Assembly: GCA_963702495.1 (NCBI GenBank) | Contig: CAVPDA010000010.1 | Location: forward strand, 1-64,000 | Direction of reading: 5' to 3' | DNA length: 64,000 bases | From: CAVPDA01 sp963702495 | Lineage (GTDB): Bacteria; Pseudomonadota; Gammaproteobacteria; Burkholderiales; Rhodocyclaceae | Shown here: piece after piece, positions 9,513-17,028 of the stretch | Layout of the letters: each line of letters opens with the position of its first letter | Numbering within the stretch: position 1 is the stretch's first letter | Program-made: the position numbers and the translations under genes | The notes under the pieces: generated by a model | Seen by the model: the letters and a program-made list of their open reading frames with translations, nothing else | Databases searched by the model: none | Told to the model about the DNA's origin: nothing

Positions 9513-9878
9513 GTGAATACGATCGTGGAGCTGATCGAAAAGCTGTTCGACAAGTACTTCCTCGGATCCGGAACCTCGTCAATCAGGCCGGACAATGAGG
9601 TCGCGAAGCTGATCAGCAACGGCGCCTACATCCTCGACGTCCGCACTGCCTTCGAAGCGAAAAAGGGGCTCGCCCCGGGAGCGACGAACATTTCGTTGTT
9701 TCAACTCAATGGCCGCCTGGGCGAGCTGCCGCGCGACCGGACGATCGTGACCTACTGCAAAACCGGCGGGCGGGCCGGCAAGGCCCGCGACATCCTCGAG
9801 CGCAACGGCTTCAAGGTGGTCAACGGCGGCGGCTACGAGACGATCCGGAAGATTGCCATGTCTCAACACAGGAGCTGA
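9513..9878 (+). CDS. Rhodanese-like sulfurtransferase
   Basis: A 121-residue single-domain rhodanese. DVRTAFEAKKGLAPGATNI leads into the domain and the active loop is YCKTGGRAG with catalytic Cys82. No signal peptide, so presumably cytoplasmic. GTG at 9513 (MNTIVEL...) is preferred because AAGGGG lies at about 9499; an in-frame GTG at 9486 has no such site. The stop is two bases before the start of the DszB-like gene at 9881, so the two are almost certainly cotranslated and functionally linked. Confidence 0.88.
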   Translation: MNTIVELIEKLFDKYFLGSGTSSIRPDNEVAKLISNGAYILDVRTAFEAKKGLAPGATNISLFQLNGRLGELPRDRTIVTYCKTGGRAGKARDILERNGFKVVNGGGYETIRKIAMSQHRS

Positions 9879-9880
9879 AG

Positions 9881-11041
9881 ATGCCTACGACGACCCTGCA
9901 GGGCAAGACACTCAGCACCGTCGAGTTGAACTGGAAGGAAGTTTTCTACACCAACTGCGGCATGGTCTCGGCCAGCAACGTCGACCAGGAACTGGGCTGG
10001 TGCAAGACCGACTTCGCAGCCATCGGTGTCGACTACTCCTACTTACTCAGCCGGCGCGAGAACGACTGGTACCCGCACTACATCCACAACCTGGACAACC
10101 TGATCCGCTTCGGCGGGCTGTACCCGCCGATCCACGTCCAGGCCGACATCCGCCGCACCCGGCTGCTGGGCGCGACGCCCACCTACGAAGGCGGCTGCAT
10201 GCTGGTGCGGGCCAAGGACCGCATCTACAAGATGAGCCACCTGAAGGGCAAGCGCATCGGCCTGTCCAAGAGCCTGAACACGCTGAAGGCCGACTGGTGG
10301 CGCATCACCGAGCACTACGGCATCCTGAACATGCTGATGCTCAACGACATGAGCATCGAGGATGTCGAGATCGTCGAGTTTCCGGATGCCGACGACTGGT
10401 ACACCGACCCGAAGATGCGCGGGCCTCTGAACAGCGCGACCGAGTTCTACATGGGGAGGGTGGACCACAAGCGCACCCTGATCACCCGCCCGTTGGAGAC
10501 GGCGCTGCTGGAAGGCAAGGTCGATGCGATCTACACCCACAGCAAGACCTGGCAGCACCTGCAGGAAGACACGGGGAAGATCGCGGCGATCGAAGATCTG
10601 TCGCGCCACCCCGACTGGCGGCTGCAGGCCAACAACGAGCCCGCAGTCATCACCTGCAGCGACGTGATGGCCGAGCAGCACCCTGAACTGGTCGTCACCT
10701 TCCTGAAGGCGATGATCAAGGTCGGGCGCTGGGCCAACGAACACAAGCACGCGGCGGCGGTGATCCTGGACCGCCAGACCTACTACCGCGACGTCGAGGA
10801 CACCGACCAGAACATCAAGCTCGTCGACATGGTGCCGAGCCTGTCGCCGAAGAACCTGGCGCAGATCGAGATCGGCAAGGACTTCATGCTCGAGCATGGC
10901 TACATCAAGCGCGACTTCGATGTTCAGCATTGGGCCGCGCCCGAGTTCCTGGAGCGCGCGGCGAAGGAACTGATCGAAGAACGCTGGGAGAAAGCGACCG
11001 CGGCCAAGCTGCCGCTGGCGACCATGGTCAGGCTCGGCTAG
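9881..11041 (+). CDS. DszB-like sulfinate desulfinase (candidate)
   Basis: A 386-residue protein of the periplasmic-binding-protein type II fold. It lacks a signal peptide or lipobox and has no ABC permease or ATPase neighbours. It matches 2'-hydroxybiphenyl-2-sulfinate desulfinase (DszB, about 365 residues) at the functional sites: YTNCGM places a cysteine at 26 like DszB Cys27; His66 and Arg76 are ten residues apart like His60 and Arg70; RFGG supplies the matching Gly79; then RTRLLGATP and, near the C-terminus, HWAAPEFLE. DszB releases sulfite from an aromatic sulfinate. The substrate here is unknown. The alternative is a cytoplasmic NrtA/THI5-like binding protein, which would not explain the conserved active-site set. 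Confidence 0.72.
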   Translation: MPTTTLQGKTLSTVELNWKEVFYTNCGMVSASNVDQELGWCKTDFAAIGVDYSYLLSRRENDWYPHYIHNLDNLIRFGGLYPPIHVQADIRRTRLLGATPTYEGGCMLVRAKDRIYKMSHLKGKRIGLSKSLNTLKADWWRITEHYGILNMLMLNDMSIEDVEIVEFPDADDWYTDPKMRGPLNSATEFYMGRVDHKRTLITRPLETALLEGKVDAIYTHSKTWQHLQEDTGKIAAIEDLSRHPDWRLQANNEPAVITCSDVMAEQHPELVVTFLKAMIKVGRWANEHKHAAAVILDRQTYYRDVEDTDQNIKLVDMVPSLSPKNLAQIEIGKDFMLEHGYIKRDFDVQHWAAPEFLERAAKELIEERWEKATAAKLPLATMVRLG

Positions 11042-11133
11042 TCGAAATGAGTGTATGGCACGCAATAAGCCTCTGCCGCGATGGTAACCAAATTTATCCA
11101 GGCGACCGGGTCTGGTCTTTTGAACAGTTCGCT

Positions 11134-11153
11134 GTCACCACCGGTCTGGTGAC
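11134..11153 (+). promoter_or_regulatory. Perfect inverted repeat before cupin gene
   Basis: GTCACCA and TGGTGAC form a perfect seven-base-pair stem with a six-base loop, ending five bases before the AAGGAGAG ribosome-binding site of the cupin gene. It could be an operator for a dimeric regulator or an RNA hairpin affecting translation. Only the symmetry is seen; function is inferred. Confidence 0.4.
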
Positions 11154-11171
11154 TGCAAGGAGAGACGAGCA

Positions 11172-11561
11172 ATGAGAAGTCATTGGAAAGACATGGACCC
11201 GGTTGACGACTTCATCACCCAGCAGACCCCGGGCCTCAAGATCTACCAGAAGGTCTGGGGCGGCATGCAGTGCGCCTACCACTGCTTTGCCCCGGGCACT
11301 GACTTCACGAAGCTGCTGGCGCCAATGCCGGACGGTCTGTGCGGGGTTCCTCACCACGCCTACGTCATCAGCGGCTCGATGGACGTCATCTACAAGGACG
11401 GAAGCGTCGAGACCTGCAAGGCTGGCGACGTGTGCTACTGGCCGGCTCCGCACAACTTCATGTCGAAGGAAGGCGCGGAGATCATCCAGTTCAGCGGTAG
11501 TGGCGCACTGGCTGCGCAGGCCCAGGTCATCGAGGGTCTGATCGCGAAGATGAAGAAGTAA
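11172..11561 (+). CDS. Small cupin-domain protein
   Basis: A 129-residue single-cupin protein. The first cupin motif region is VPHHAYVISGSMDVIYKDG and the second is CKAGDVCYWPAPHNF, giving several histidines for a metal site. Small cupins include metal-dependent dioxygenases and isomerases, but nothing here fixes the reaction. AAGGAGAG precedes the ATG. It lies 130 bases after the DszB-like gene on the same strand, so a role in making or handling that enzyme's substrate is possible but inferred from position only. Confidence 0.78.
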   Translation: MRSHWKDMDPVDDFITQQTPGLKIYQKVWGGMQCAYHCFAPGTDFTKLLAPMPDGLCGVPHHAYVISGSMDVIYKDGSVETCKAGDVCYWPAPHNFMSKEGAEIIQFSGSGALAAQAQVIEGLIAKMKK

Positions 11562-11575
11562 GCGCCGATGAGCCG

Positions 11576-11633
11576 GACCCGCCCCAATGCGCACCGCGGT
11601 TGTCACCGTACGGACGCATGACGGGGCGGGGTC
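11576..11633 (+). terminator. Long GC-rich hairpin after cupin gene
   Basis: GACCCGCCCC and GGGGCGGGGTC flank a loop that also holds the complementary pair ATGCG/CGCAT. The structure begins 15 bases after the cupin stop codon. There is no T-run, so it is at best an unconventional terminator or an mRNA-stabilising structure. Confidence 0.4.
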
Positions 11634-11848
11634 TGCCCGAACTGGCACGCCCCGCTATCGCCGTGGAGGATGGAATGGAACACACGATTACGACGGATGG
11701 AGCGACTACGAGTGATTGACAGCACCAGAACGTTCAGCACGGTGCCACTCGACTGGATTCCCGCGGAGACTTCCTTCCGGCTCGGGTAGCCGGGCGAACA
11801 TCAATTCTCCAGCCCCAAATCTCACCCTATCGACGAAGGAGGCACGCA

Positions 11849-12628
11849 ATGAATGCATGGAAGGACCAGGTTGCCGCGGCGGCAATCGCCGTCGCGGTGT
11901 TGACACTGTCGGCGATCGTTTCCACGCAAGCCCGGGCTCAATCGCCGGCGGTGGATCCGGCTGCCGTTCAGAGGCTGAAACAGATGTCCGAGTTTCTCGA
12001 CGGCCTGCAGCAGTTCAGCGTGCAGACGCAGAACATCATCGAGGATCTGCACGTCTCGGGGCACCGGGTCAACAAGGACGTCGTGGCCAATGTGACCATC
12101 AAGCGGCCGGACAAGCTGCGCGCCGTGCGCGACGGCGAATCGATGGACCAGCGCTTCTTCTACGACGGCAAGACCCTGACGTTGTACAGCCCGAGAGCGA
12201 AGGTCTATGCGATCGAGGCCGCGCCCGACACGGTCGAGAAGATGATCGACTTCGCGCGCGAAAGGGTGGGCATCGTGCTCCCGGCGGCCGATCTGGTCTA
12301 CCGCAATGCCTTTCCGCTGATGATGCAGGACATGAGCCTGGCCGTGGTGGTCGGCAAGGCGGTCATCGGGGGGGTCAAGTGCGATCACCTGCTCTTCAGC
12401 CGTCCGGGCGTCGATTTCCAGGTCTGGATCGCCGAGGGCAAGCGACCGTTCCCGCACAAGTATGTCGTCACCGAAACGGACACGTCCGAACGGCTGAGCA
12501 TCAGCACGGTGCTGAGCAACTGGAAGACGGACGCTGCGGTGGACGATGCGCAGTTCAAGTTCGTGCCGCCCAAGGGAACCAGTGCCACCCGCTTCCTGCT
12601 CCCGACAACCGACGTGTCCGGCCGCTGA
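11849..12628 (+). CDS. DUF2092 family secreted protein
   Basis: A 259-residue predicted periplasmic protein. Residues 1-30 form a signal peptide with a hydrophobic core and the cleavage-like ARAQS. The mature part has motifs of the DUF2092 family: VTIKRPDKLRAVRDGE, FYDGKTLTLYSPRAKVYA and CDHLLFSRPGVDFQVWI. The fold is expected to resemble LolA-like lipoprotein carriers, so lipid or lipoprotein binding is possible. ATG 11849 follows AAGGAGG. The next gene begins 19 bases later, suggesting an operon of exported proteins. Confidence 0.82.
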   Translation: MNAWKDQVAAAAIAVAVLTLSAIVSTQARAQSPAVDPAAVQRLKQMSEFLDGLQQFSVQTQNIIEDLHVSGHRVNKDVVANVTIKRPDKLRAVRDGESMDQRFFYDGKTLTLYSPRAKVYAIEAAPDTVEKMIDFARERVGIVLPAADLVYRNAFPLMMQDMSLAVVVGKAVIGGVKCDHLLFSRPGVDFQVWIAEGKRPFPHKYVVTETDTSERLSISTVLSNWKTDAAVDDAQFKFVPPKGTSATRFLLPTTDVSGR

Positions 12629-12647
12629 CGCCGATAGGAGGAAAGTC

Positions 12648-13124
12648 ATGAAATCCGCATACAAGATTGCAGGGGCACTCATCGTTCTCGGCGCGACCTC
12701 CGTCGCCGAGTTGCCAGGTCTGTCCGTAACACTCATGTCCGACGCGCACGCGTTCCGCGGCCGAGGAGCCGCCTTCGTCGTCGGGGCCGCGGCCGGCTCG
12801 GCAAGCGCGTCGTCGGCGAACGCGAACGCCGCGGCCTCCCAGCAGCAGGCGGCCGCGGCGCAGCAGCAGGCAGCCGCAGCCGAGCAGCGAGCGGCCGCGG
12901 CTGAGAAGGAGGCGGAAGCCGCCAAGATGCAGGCTGCGGCTGCCCAGCAACCGGCCGCAGCACCCGGCAGGCCGTTGCCGATCGGCACCGTCGTTGTGGC
13001 ACTGCCCGCAGGATGTACGCAAACACCGGTCGGCGAGGTGAACTACTACTACTGCGGCGGCAACTTCTACCAGGCCGTGTACGAAGGAAGCACGCTGAAG
13101 TACATCACGGCGAAACCGAAATGA
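12648..13124 (+). CDS. Secreted Ala/Gln-rich protein with DUF6515-like C-terminus
   Basis: A 158-residue exported protein. A signal peptide ends near DAHA. Residues about 60-105 are a low-complexity Ala/Gln/Glu run built from QQQAAAA-like units, likely a helical spacer. The C-terminal 45 residues contain VALPAGCTQTPVGEV and NYYYCGGNFYQ, which resemble DUF6515-type small surface modules with a paired cysteine. GGAGGAAAG precedes ATG 12648. The frame is open far upstream but overlaps the DUF2092 gene, so this start is preferred. Function unknown; an envelope role is likely. Confidence 0.72.
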   Translation: MKSAYKIAGALIVLGATSVAELPGLSVTLMSDAHAFRGRGAAFVVGAAAGSASASSANANAAASQQQAAAAQQQAAAAEQRAAAAEKEAEAAKMQAAAAQQPAAAPGRPLPIGTVVVALPAGCTQTPVGEVNYYYCGGNFYQAVYEGSTLKYITAKPK

Positions 13125-13207
13125 ACGCATCGCGGTTTGCGCAGACGTGATCGCGGCCAGGAGATGCATCCTTTCCCGTGCACCTGTGAGCAAGGAGAGG
13201 TGGAGAA

Positions 13208-13393
13208 ATGAACGTCATAGCGAGGACGTGCATGTGCGCACTTGCGTTCAGTGCGATTACATCATTGCTACCCGAAGCCGGGTACGCGCGAGACCCCGGC
13301 CTCAACCAACCCGGGGCCGCAGGAAATGTAGGACGTGACCCAGATATCAACCAGCCGGGGGCGGCGGGAAACCGTCGAGGTAGCCGCCGCTAG
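13208..13393 (+). CDS. Small secreted repeat peptide
   Basis: A 61-residue protein with an N-terminal signal peptide (MNVIARTCMCALAFSAI..., cleavage likely after GYA) and a mature part made of two near-identical units, RDPGLNQPGAAGN and RDPDINQPGAAGN, followed by a basic tail. AGGTGGAG stands before the ATG. I know no named family. It sits in a run of exported proteins (11849-13124), and the two-unit repeat makes a real peptide more likely than a chance frame. Confidence 0.6.
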   Translation: MNVIARTCMCALAFSAITSLLPEAGYARDPGLNQPGAAGNVGRDPDINQPGAAGNRRGSRR

Positions 13394-13523
13394 GAGGGTC
13401 AGCGCCCGTCACCGGTCACGGATGATGGTGAAACGGGTCGGCATCGTGGATGCGTTCGTAATCGCCGGGGCATCGGCAAGAACGTAGCGGAAGGCGTCGA
13501 AGGGACATGATATGGAGGCGGCA

Positions 13524-14511
13524 ATGAGGAAATGGATACTTGCGATGGCGCTGGCGCTGGCGGACGACCGGGGCACTGGCGCAGTCGATCGTCGATCTCG
13601 ATCACGTGCGCCAGGCGGCGGCGCGCGGTGCGCTGCTGTGGGATGTACGCGATGAAGGGGCCTATGCGAAAGGCCATATTCCCGGCGCTGTCAGCCTCGG
13701 CGATCCGACGTTCAAGCTGCGCAACACCTATACCGAGGACTACCTGCCGACCGTCGACATCGAGAAGGCGCTGGGCGCCGCAGGCATCGATCCGGCGCGC
13801 GAGATCGTGGTGTACGGCGACCGCGGCCTGCCGTCGGCCTACTTCGCACAGGTGACGCTGCGCTACTTCGGCGCCGCCAATGTGCGCGTGTTCCACGACG
13901 GCATCGATGCCTGGCGCGCCGCGGGACTCGCGGTATCGACCACGCCGGTTAAGGCCAAGCCCGTCACGCTGAAGCTCGTACCGCAGTCCGGCGTGATCGT
14001 CAACACCAAGGCGGTGGTCGCGGCACTGAAACGGCCGGATGTGCAGATTCTCGATGTGCGCTCGGTCAAGGAGTTCAAGGGCGAGGACGTCCGCGCGATT
14101 CGCGGTGGCCACATTCCGGGTGCCACGAATATCCCGTTCGAGCAGAACTGGGGCGACCCGGACACGCGCGCCAAGCTGAAGAGCGGCGCGGTCAAGGACT
14201 CTGCCGGCATGGCGCTGAAGCCCCGCGACCAGCTCGCCGCGCTCTATACGAAGCTCGATCCGGCCAAGGAGACCTACGTCTACTGCCAGAGCGGCGGCCG
14301 GGCGTCGCAGACTGCGGTGGTGCTGGGCGACCTCGGCTTCAAGAATGTCAGAGTGTATGACCCGTCGTGGCTCGGCTATTCGAGCTGGCTCACCGCGCCC
14401 GCGGACGACGAGGTCTGGCGGAACTTCGGCGCGCTCCTTACCGCCCTCAAGGTGCTGGAGAACCGCTACGGCGAGCTGCTGGAGACGCAGCCCGCAAAGA
14501 AAGCGAAGTAG
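13524..14511 (+). pseudogene. Tandem-domain exported rhodanese, apparent +1 frameshift in signal peptide
   Basis: A two-domain sulfurtransferase. GGAGG at 13515-13519 precedes ATG 13524, which encodes MRKWILAMALALA. One extra G at 13562-13563 then shifts the frame. Removing it gives MRKWILAMALALATTGALAQ, a clean signal peptide running into the 323-residue open frame. Domain 1 (about 20-135) has DVRDEGAYAKGHIPGA but its active loop YGDRGLPSA lacks the cysteine, as in the regulatory domain of thiosulfate sulfurtransferases. Domain 2 has YCQSGGRAS with the catalytic cysteine. It is either a disrupted periplasmic enzyme or a sequencing error; an internal start at 13540 would give a leaderless protein. 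Confidence 0.8.
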
Positions 14512-14522
14512 AAGGAGCCCCA

Positions 14523-14903
14523 ATGGGATTGTTTTGGTGGTTGCCGTTCGGCGAAGTGCCGGAAATTTCGGCAAAGCAACTCGATACCATGCGCAACGAC
14601 GGCTCGGCACCGCCGCAGCTCATCGATGTGCGCACTGGCACGGAGTGGCGGTCCGCACACGTCGCCGGCGCGATCCACGTGCCGATCACCGAACTGGGCT
14701 CGCGCATCTCCAGCCTGCGACTGGACGGGACGCGCCCCATCGTCGCCATCTGCCGGTCGGCACATCGCAGCATCCCCGCCGTGCGCCTGCTGCAGCGGCA
14801 TGGCTTCCGGAACGCCTGCCAATTGCAGGGCGGGATGCTTGCCTGGCAGCAGTCCGGGCTCCCTGTCGAGGGAGACGGTGGTTCGGATTCACCCGTGAGA
14901 TAG
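14523..14903 (+). CDS. Rhodanese-like sulfurtransferase
   Basis: A 126-residue single-domain rhodanese starting eleven bases after the tandem rhodanese, with GAAGGAG before the ATG. LIDVRTGTEWRSAHVAGAIHVP is the entry motif (quoted as two parts: LIDVRTGTEW and SAHVAGAIHVP) and the loop ICRSAHRSIPAV carries Cys77. The first ten residues (MGLFWWLPFG) are hydrophobic but too short for a standard membrane span, so peripheral membrane association is possible. Cotranscription with the preceding gene is likely. Confidence 0.87.
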   Translation: MGLFWWLPFGEVPEISAKQLDTMRNDGSAPPQLIDVRTGTEWRSAHVAGAIHVPITELGSRISSLRLDGTRPIVAICRSAHRSIPAVRLLQRHGFRNACQLQGGMLAWQQSGLPVEGDGGSDSPVR

Positions 14904-14948
14904 ATCGGTATCATCAATAAGCCGCACCGCCGGCCCTAGGAGGAAGCG

Positions 14949-15762
14949 ATGAAGAACCCGGAACGCAGAGCTCACTGCCGAGTCGCGCTTCTCGCGGCCG
15001 CGCTGGCAGTCCTTACCGGCGCGGCGCATGCGGCGGAAGGACTGTCAGAGGGCGACGTAGCCAAGGCGAACAACCCGCTCGCGAGCGCCACCGCCTTCAA
15101 TGTCCACAACTATTACATCGGGGAATTGACCGGGACAAATGAGCCCGGCAACCAGTTCTGGCTACGCGTCGCAAAGCCGTTCTCGATCGGCGAAACGAAC
15201 TGGCTGATGCGCGCCTCGCTGCCCGTCAACACCTTTCCGGTTCCGCCCGGGATGGATCACAAGACCGGGCTGGGCGACTTCAATGCCTTCGCGGCTTATC
15301 TGATCGACGTCGGCGATCCACGGGTCAGTTTCGGCGTCGGCCCGTTGATCGCAGCGCCGACAGCCACCGACGACGCCCTGGGCAGTGGCAAGTGGTCCGC
15401 AGGGCTGGTGAACATCCTGTTCAACGGATCGTCGCCCAAATTCCAGTATGGTTACCTGCTGACCTGGCAGGCGAGTTTCGCGGGCGACGACGATCGAGCC
15501 AAGGTGAACACCGGGGCATTCCAGCCCATTCTGATCTACCAGCTCGGCGGCGGCACCTACCTGCGCTCGACGCCGGTCATGACCTACGACTTCGAGAACG
15601 ACACCTACAGCGTGCCGCTCGGGTTGGGCGTCGGCCAGGTCTGGAAGAGTGAGGACGACGACCTACAACCTGTTCGTCGAGCCGCAGTGGTCGGTCGCCG
15701 ACAAGGGCGCTGGCTGGCCGGAGTGGCAGATCTTCCTCGGCTTCAACATGGTGTTCAAGTAG
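14949..15762 (+). pseudogene. Outer-membrane beta-barrel protein, frameshifted
   Basis: Encodes a signal peptide (ending AAHAAE) and a barrel of the Phenol_MetA_deg/transporter-like type, with NPLASATAFNVHNYYIGEL, GLGDFNAFAAYLID and alternating aromatic strands. Near 15650-15660 the frame is broken by one apparent extra base. The next frame continues the protein as TYNLFVEPQWSVADKG and GFNMVFK, ending at TAG 15762 with a terminal aromatic residue typical of barrels. Without correction, the open frame runs wrongly into the MarC gene. GGAGG precedes ATG 14949. About 270 residues when repaired. Confidence 0.75.
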
Positions 15763-15779
15763 GAGCCTGTCAGAGGCCC

Positions 15780-16574
15780 ATGATGACGAAACTGACAATT
15801 CTTCTCGATCGACGATTCACGCACGTCAAGGCAGCGCGCCTCTTGGCCATGCGACGCACCGGCCTTGTCGCTGCGCTGACGGCAGGAGCCTGCTGCCTGG
15901 TCAGCACCGGCATGGCATCGGCCGCCGACGCCGTGGCCGGCCAGGACCTGGCCAGGCAGCTTCCCATCGCACAGGTCTTCACGATCCTGTTCCTGATGCT
16001 CGGGCCGTTCAAGATCCTTGGGCCATTCTCGAAGGTCACGAAAGGTGCGGACGCGCCGATGACGCGCCAGATCGCGTTGTGGGCAACGGCTTTCTCTGCC
16101 CTCGCGCTGCTGATCGCCGGCTTTCTCGGCGAGTCCTTCCTGAGCAGGTACGGCATCCCGCTGCCGGTTCTCTCGCTGGCGGGTGGGCTCATCTTCTTCC
16201 TGGTCGCGCTGAAAAGCGTCCTCGAACAGTTCGAACCGCCCGCGCCGCCGACCGACGAGCCTGCGGTTCCGCCAGCGTCGGCGATGAGGGTTGCGATGGC
16301 GCCGCTCGCGTTCCCGACGATCGTCACGCCTTACGGCATCGCCGCTGTGATCGTGATGATCGCCCTCAACGGGAGCATGGAGAATCGCCTGAGCATCGGT
16401 GCCGTGGTCGTCGCGATCATGGTTGTGAATCTGATCTTCATGCTGCTGGCGCGCCGCCTGCTCCCCGTCCTGGGACTCATCCTGCCGATCCTGGGCGCCG
16501 TCATCGGCGTCGTTCAAGTTGCGCTGGGTTTGCAGATCATCAACAACGCATTGCGCGCGCTGGGCGTCCTGTGA
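15780..16574 (+). CDS. MarC family integral membrane protein
   Basis: A 264-residue inner-membrane protein of the MarC/UPF0056 family with six predicted spans, including FTILFLMLGPFKILGPF, VLSLAGGLIFFLVALK, VAMAPLAFPTIVTPYGIAAV and LPILGAVIGVVQVALGL. Substrate unknown; the family was once linked to multiple antibiotic resistance without firm proof. The N-terminus carries about 45 extra residues with a signal-like segment, longer than usual for MarC. ATG 15780 lies 17 bases after the repaired stop of the barrel gene. Confidence 0.85.
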   Translation: MMTKLTILLDRRFTHVKAARLLAMRRTGLVAALTAGACCLVSTGMASAADAVAGQDLARQLPIAQVFTILFLMLGPFKILGPFSKVTKGADAPMTRQIALWATAFSALALLIAGFLGESFLSRYGIPLPVLSLAGGLIFFLVALKSVLEQFEPPAPPTDEPAVPPASAMRVAMAPLAFPTIVTPYGIAAVIVMIALNGSMENRLSIGAVVVAIMVVNLIFMLLARRLLPVLGLILPILGAVIGVVQVALGLQIINNALRALGVL

Positions 16575-16603
16575 CGGCGCGTGCCACCCAGGGGGACACT
16601 GCC

Positions 16604-16984
16604 ATGACCGGTCTGACCGCCATCGACACCGCCACGCGCTTGGCCCTGGAGCGGACACGCGTCGCCTATGAACGCACGATGATGGCCTGGGTCCGGACCG
16701 GCACGTCACTCATCACCTTCGGGTTTTCCGTCTACAAGTTCTTCCAGATCGAGATGAAAGAGGCGTTCGCCGGCCCGGCGCTCATCGGGCCGCGCGGGTT
16801 CGGGCTCGCATTGATCGGGATTGGACTGCTGACGCTCCTGCTTGGTACGGTCGAGCATGGTCGGGACCTCAGCGCGCTGCGGCAACAGTATGTCGACATG
16901 CCACGGTCGAAGAGCAGATGGCTCGCCATCGTGATCGCGGTTCTCGGGCTCTTCGCGTTCGTGGCGGTGATCGCCCGCGCCTGA
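16604..16984 (+). CDS. DUF202 family membrane protein
   Basis: A 126-residue protein of the YidH/DUF202 type. The diagnostic start is LALERTRVAYERTMMAWVRTGTSLITFGF (about 12-40), followed by three membrane spans (ITFGFSVYKFF, FGLALIGIGLLTLLLG, WLAIVIAVLGLFAFVAVI). The purine-rich CAGGGGGACA precedes ATG 16604. The reaction is unknown. It lies 29 bases after MarC in the same direction, consistent with an envelope operon. Confidence 0.85.
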   Translation: MTGLTAIDTATRLALERTRVAYERTMMAWVRTGTSLITFGFSVYKFFQIEMKEAFAGPALIGPRGFGLALIGIGLLTLLLGTVEHGRDLSALRQQYVDMPRSKSRWLAIVIAVLGLFAFVAVIARA

Positions 16985-17028
16985 GGGGCCGGGGACCAAC
17001 CCGTCGCTTCTGGACATGGAAGCCGGAC

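Noticed and set aside
9881..11041. Substrate-binding protein of a nitrate/sulfonate ABC transporter
   Set aside because: The fold is the same, but there is no signal peptide, no permease or ATPase gene nearby, and the DszB catalytic residues are conserved in spacing. Kept as the alternative call.
11670..11716. Very small frames (14 to 40 codons) after the cupin gene
   Set aside because: The start codons are too close to the GGAGG or lack homology, and the composition is not coding-like.
12830..12960. Short repeats suggesting a CRISPR or tandem-repeat locus
   Set aside because: The repeats are coding, giving an Ala/Gln-rich spacer; they are not separated by unique spacers and have no cas genes nearby.
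14949..16574. A single 541-residue barrel-MarC fusion protein
   Set aside because: The fusion arises from a frameshift at about 15655. The barrel's true end is in the next frame, and MarC has its own start at 15780.
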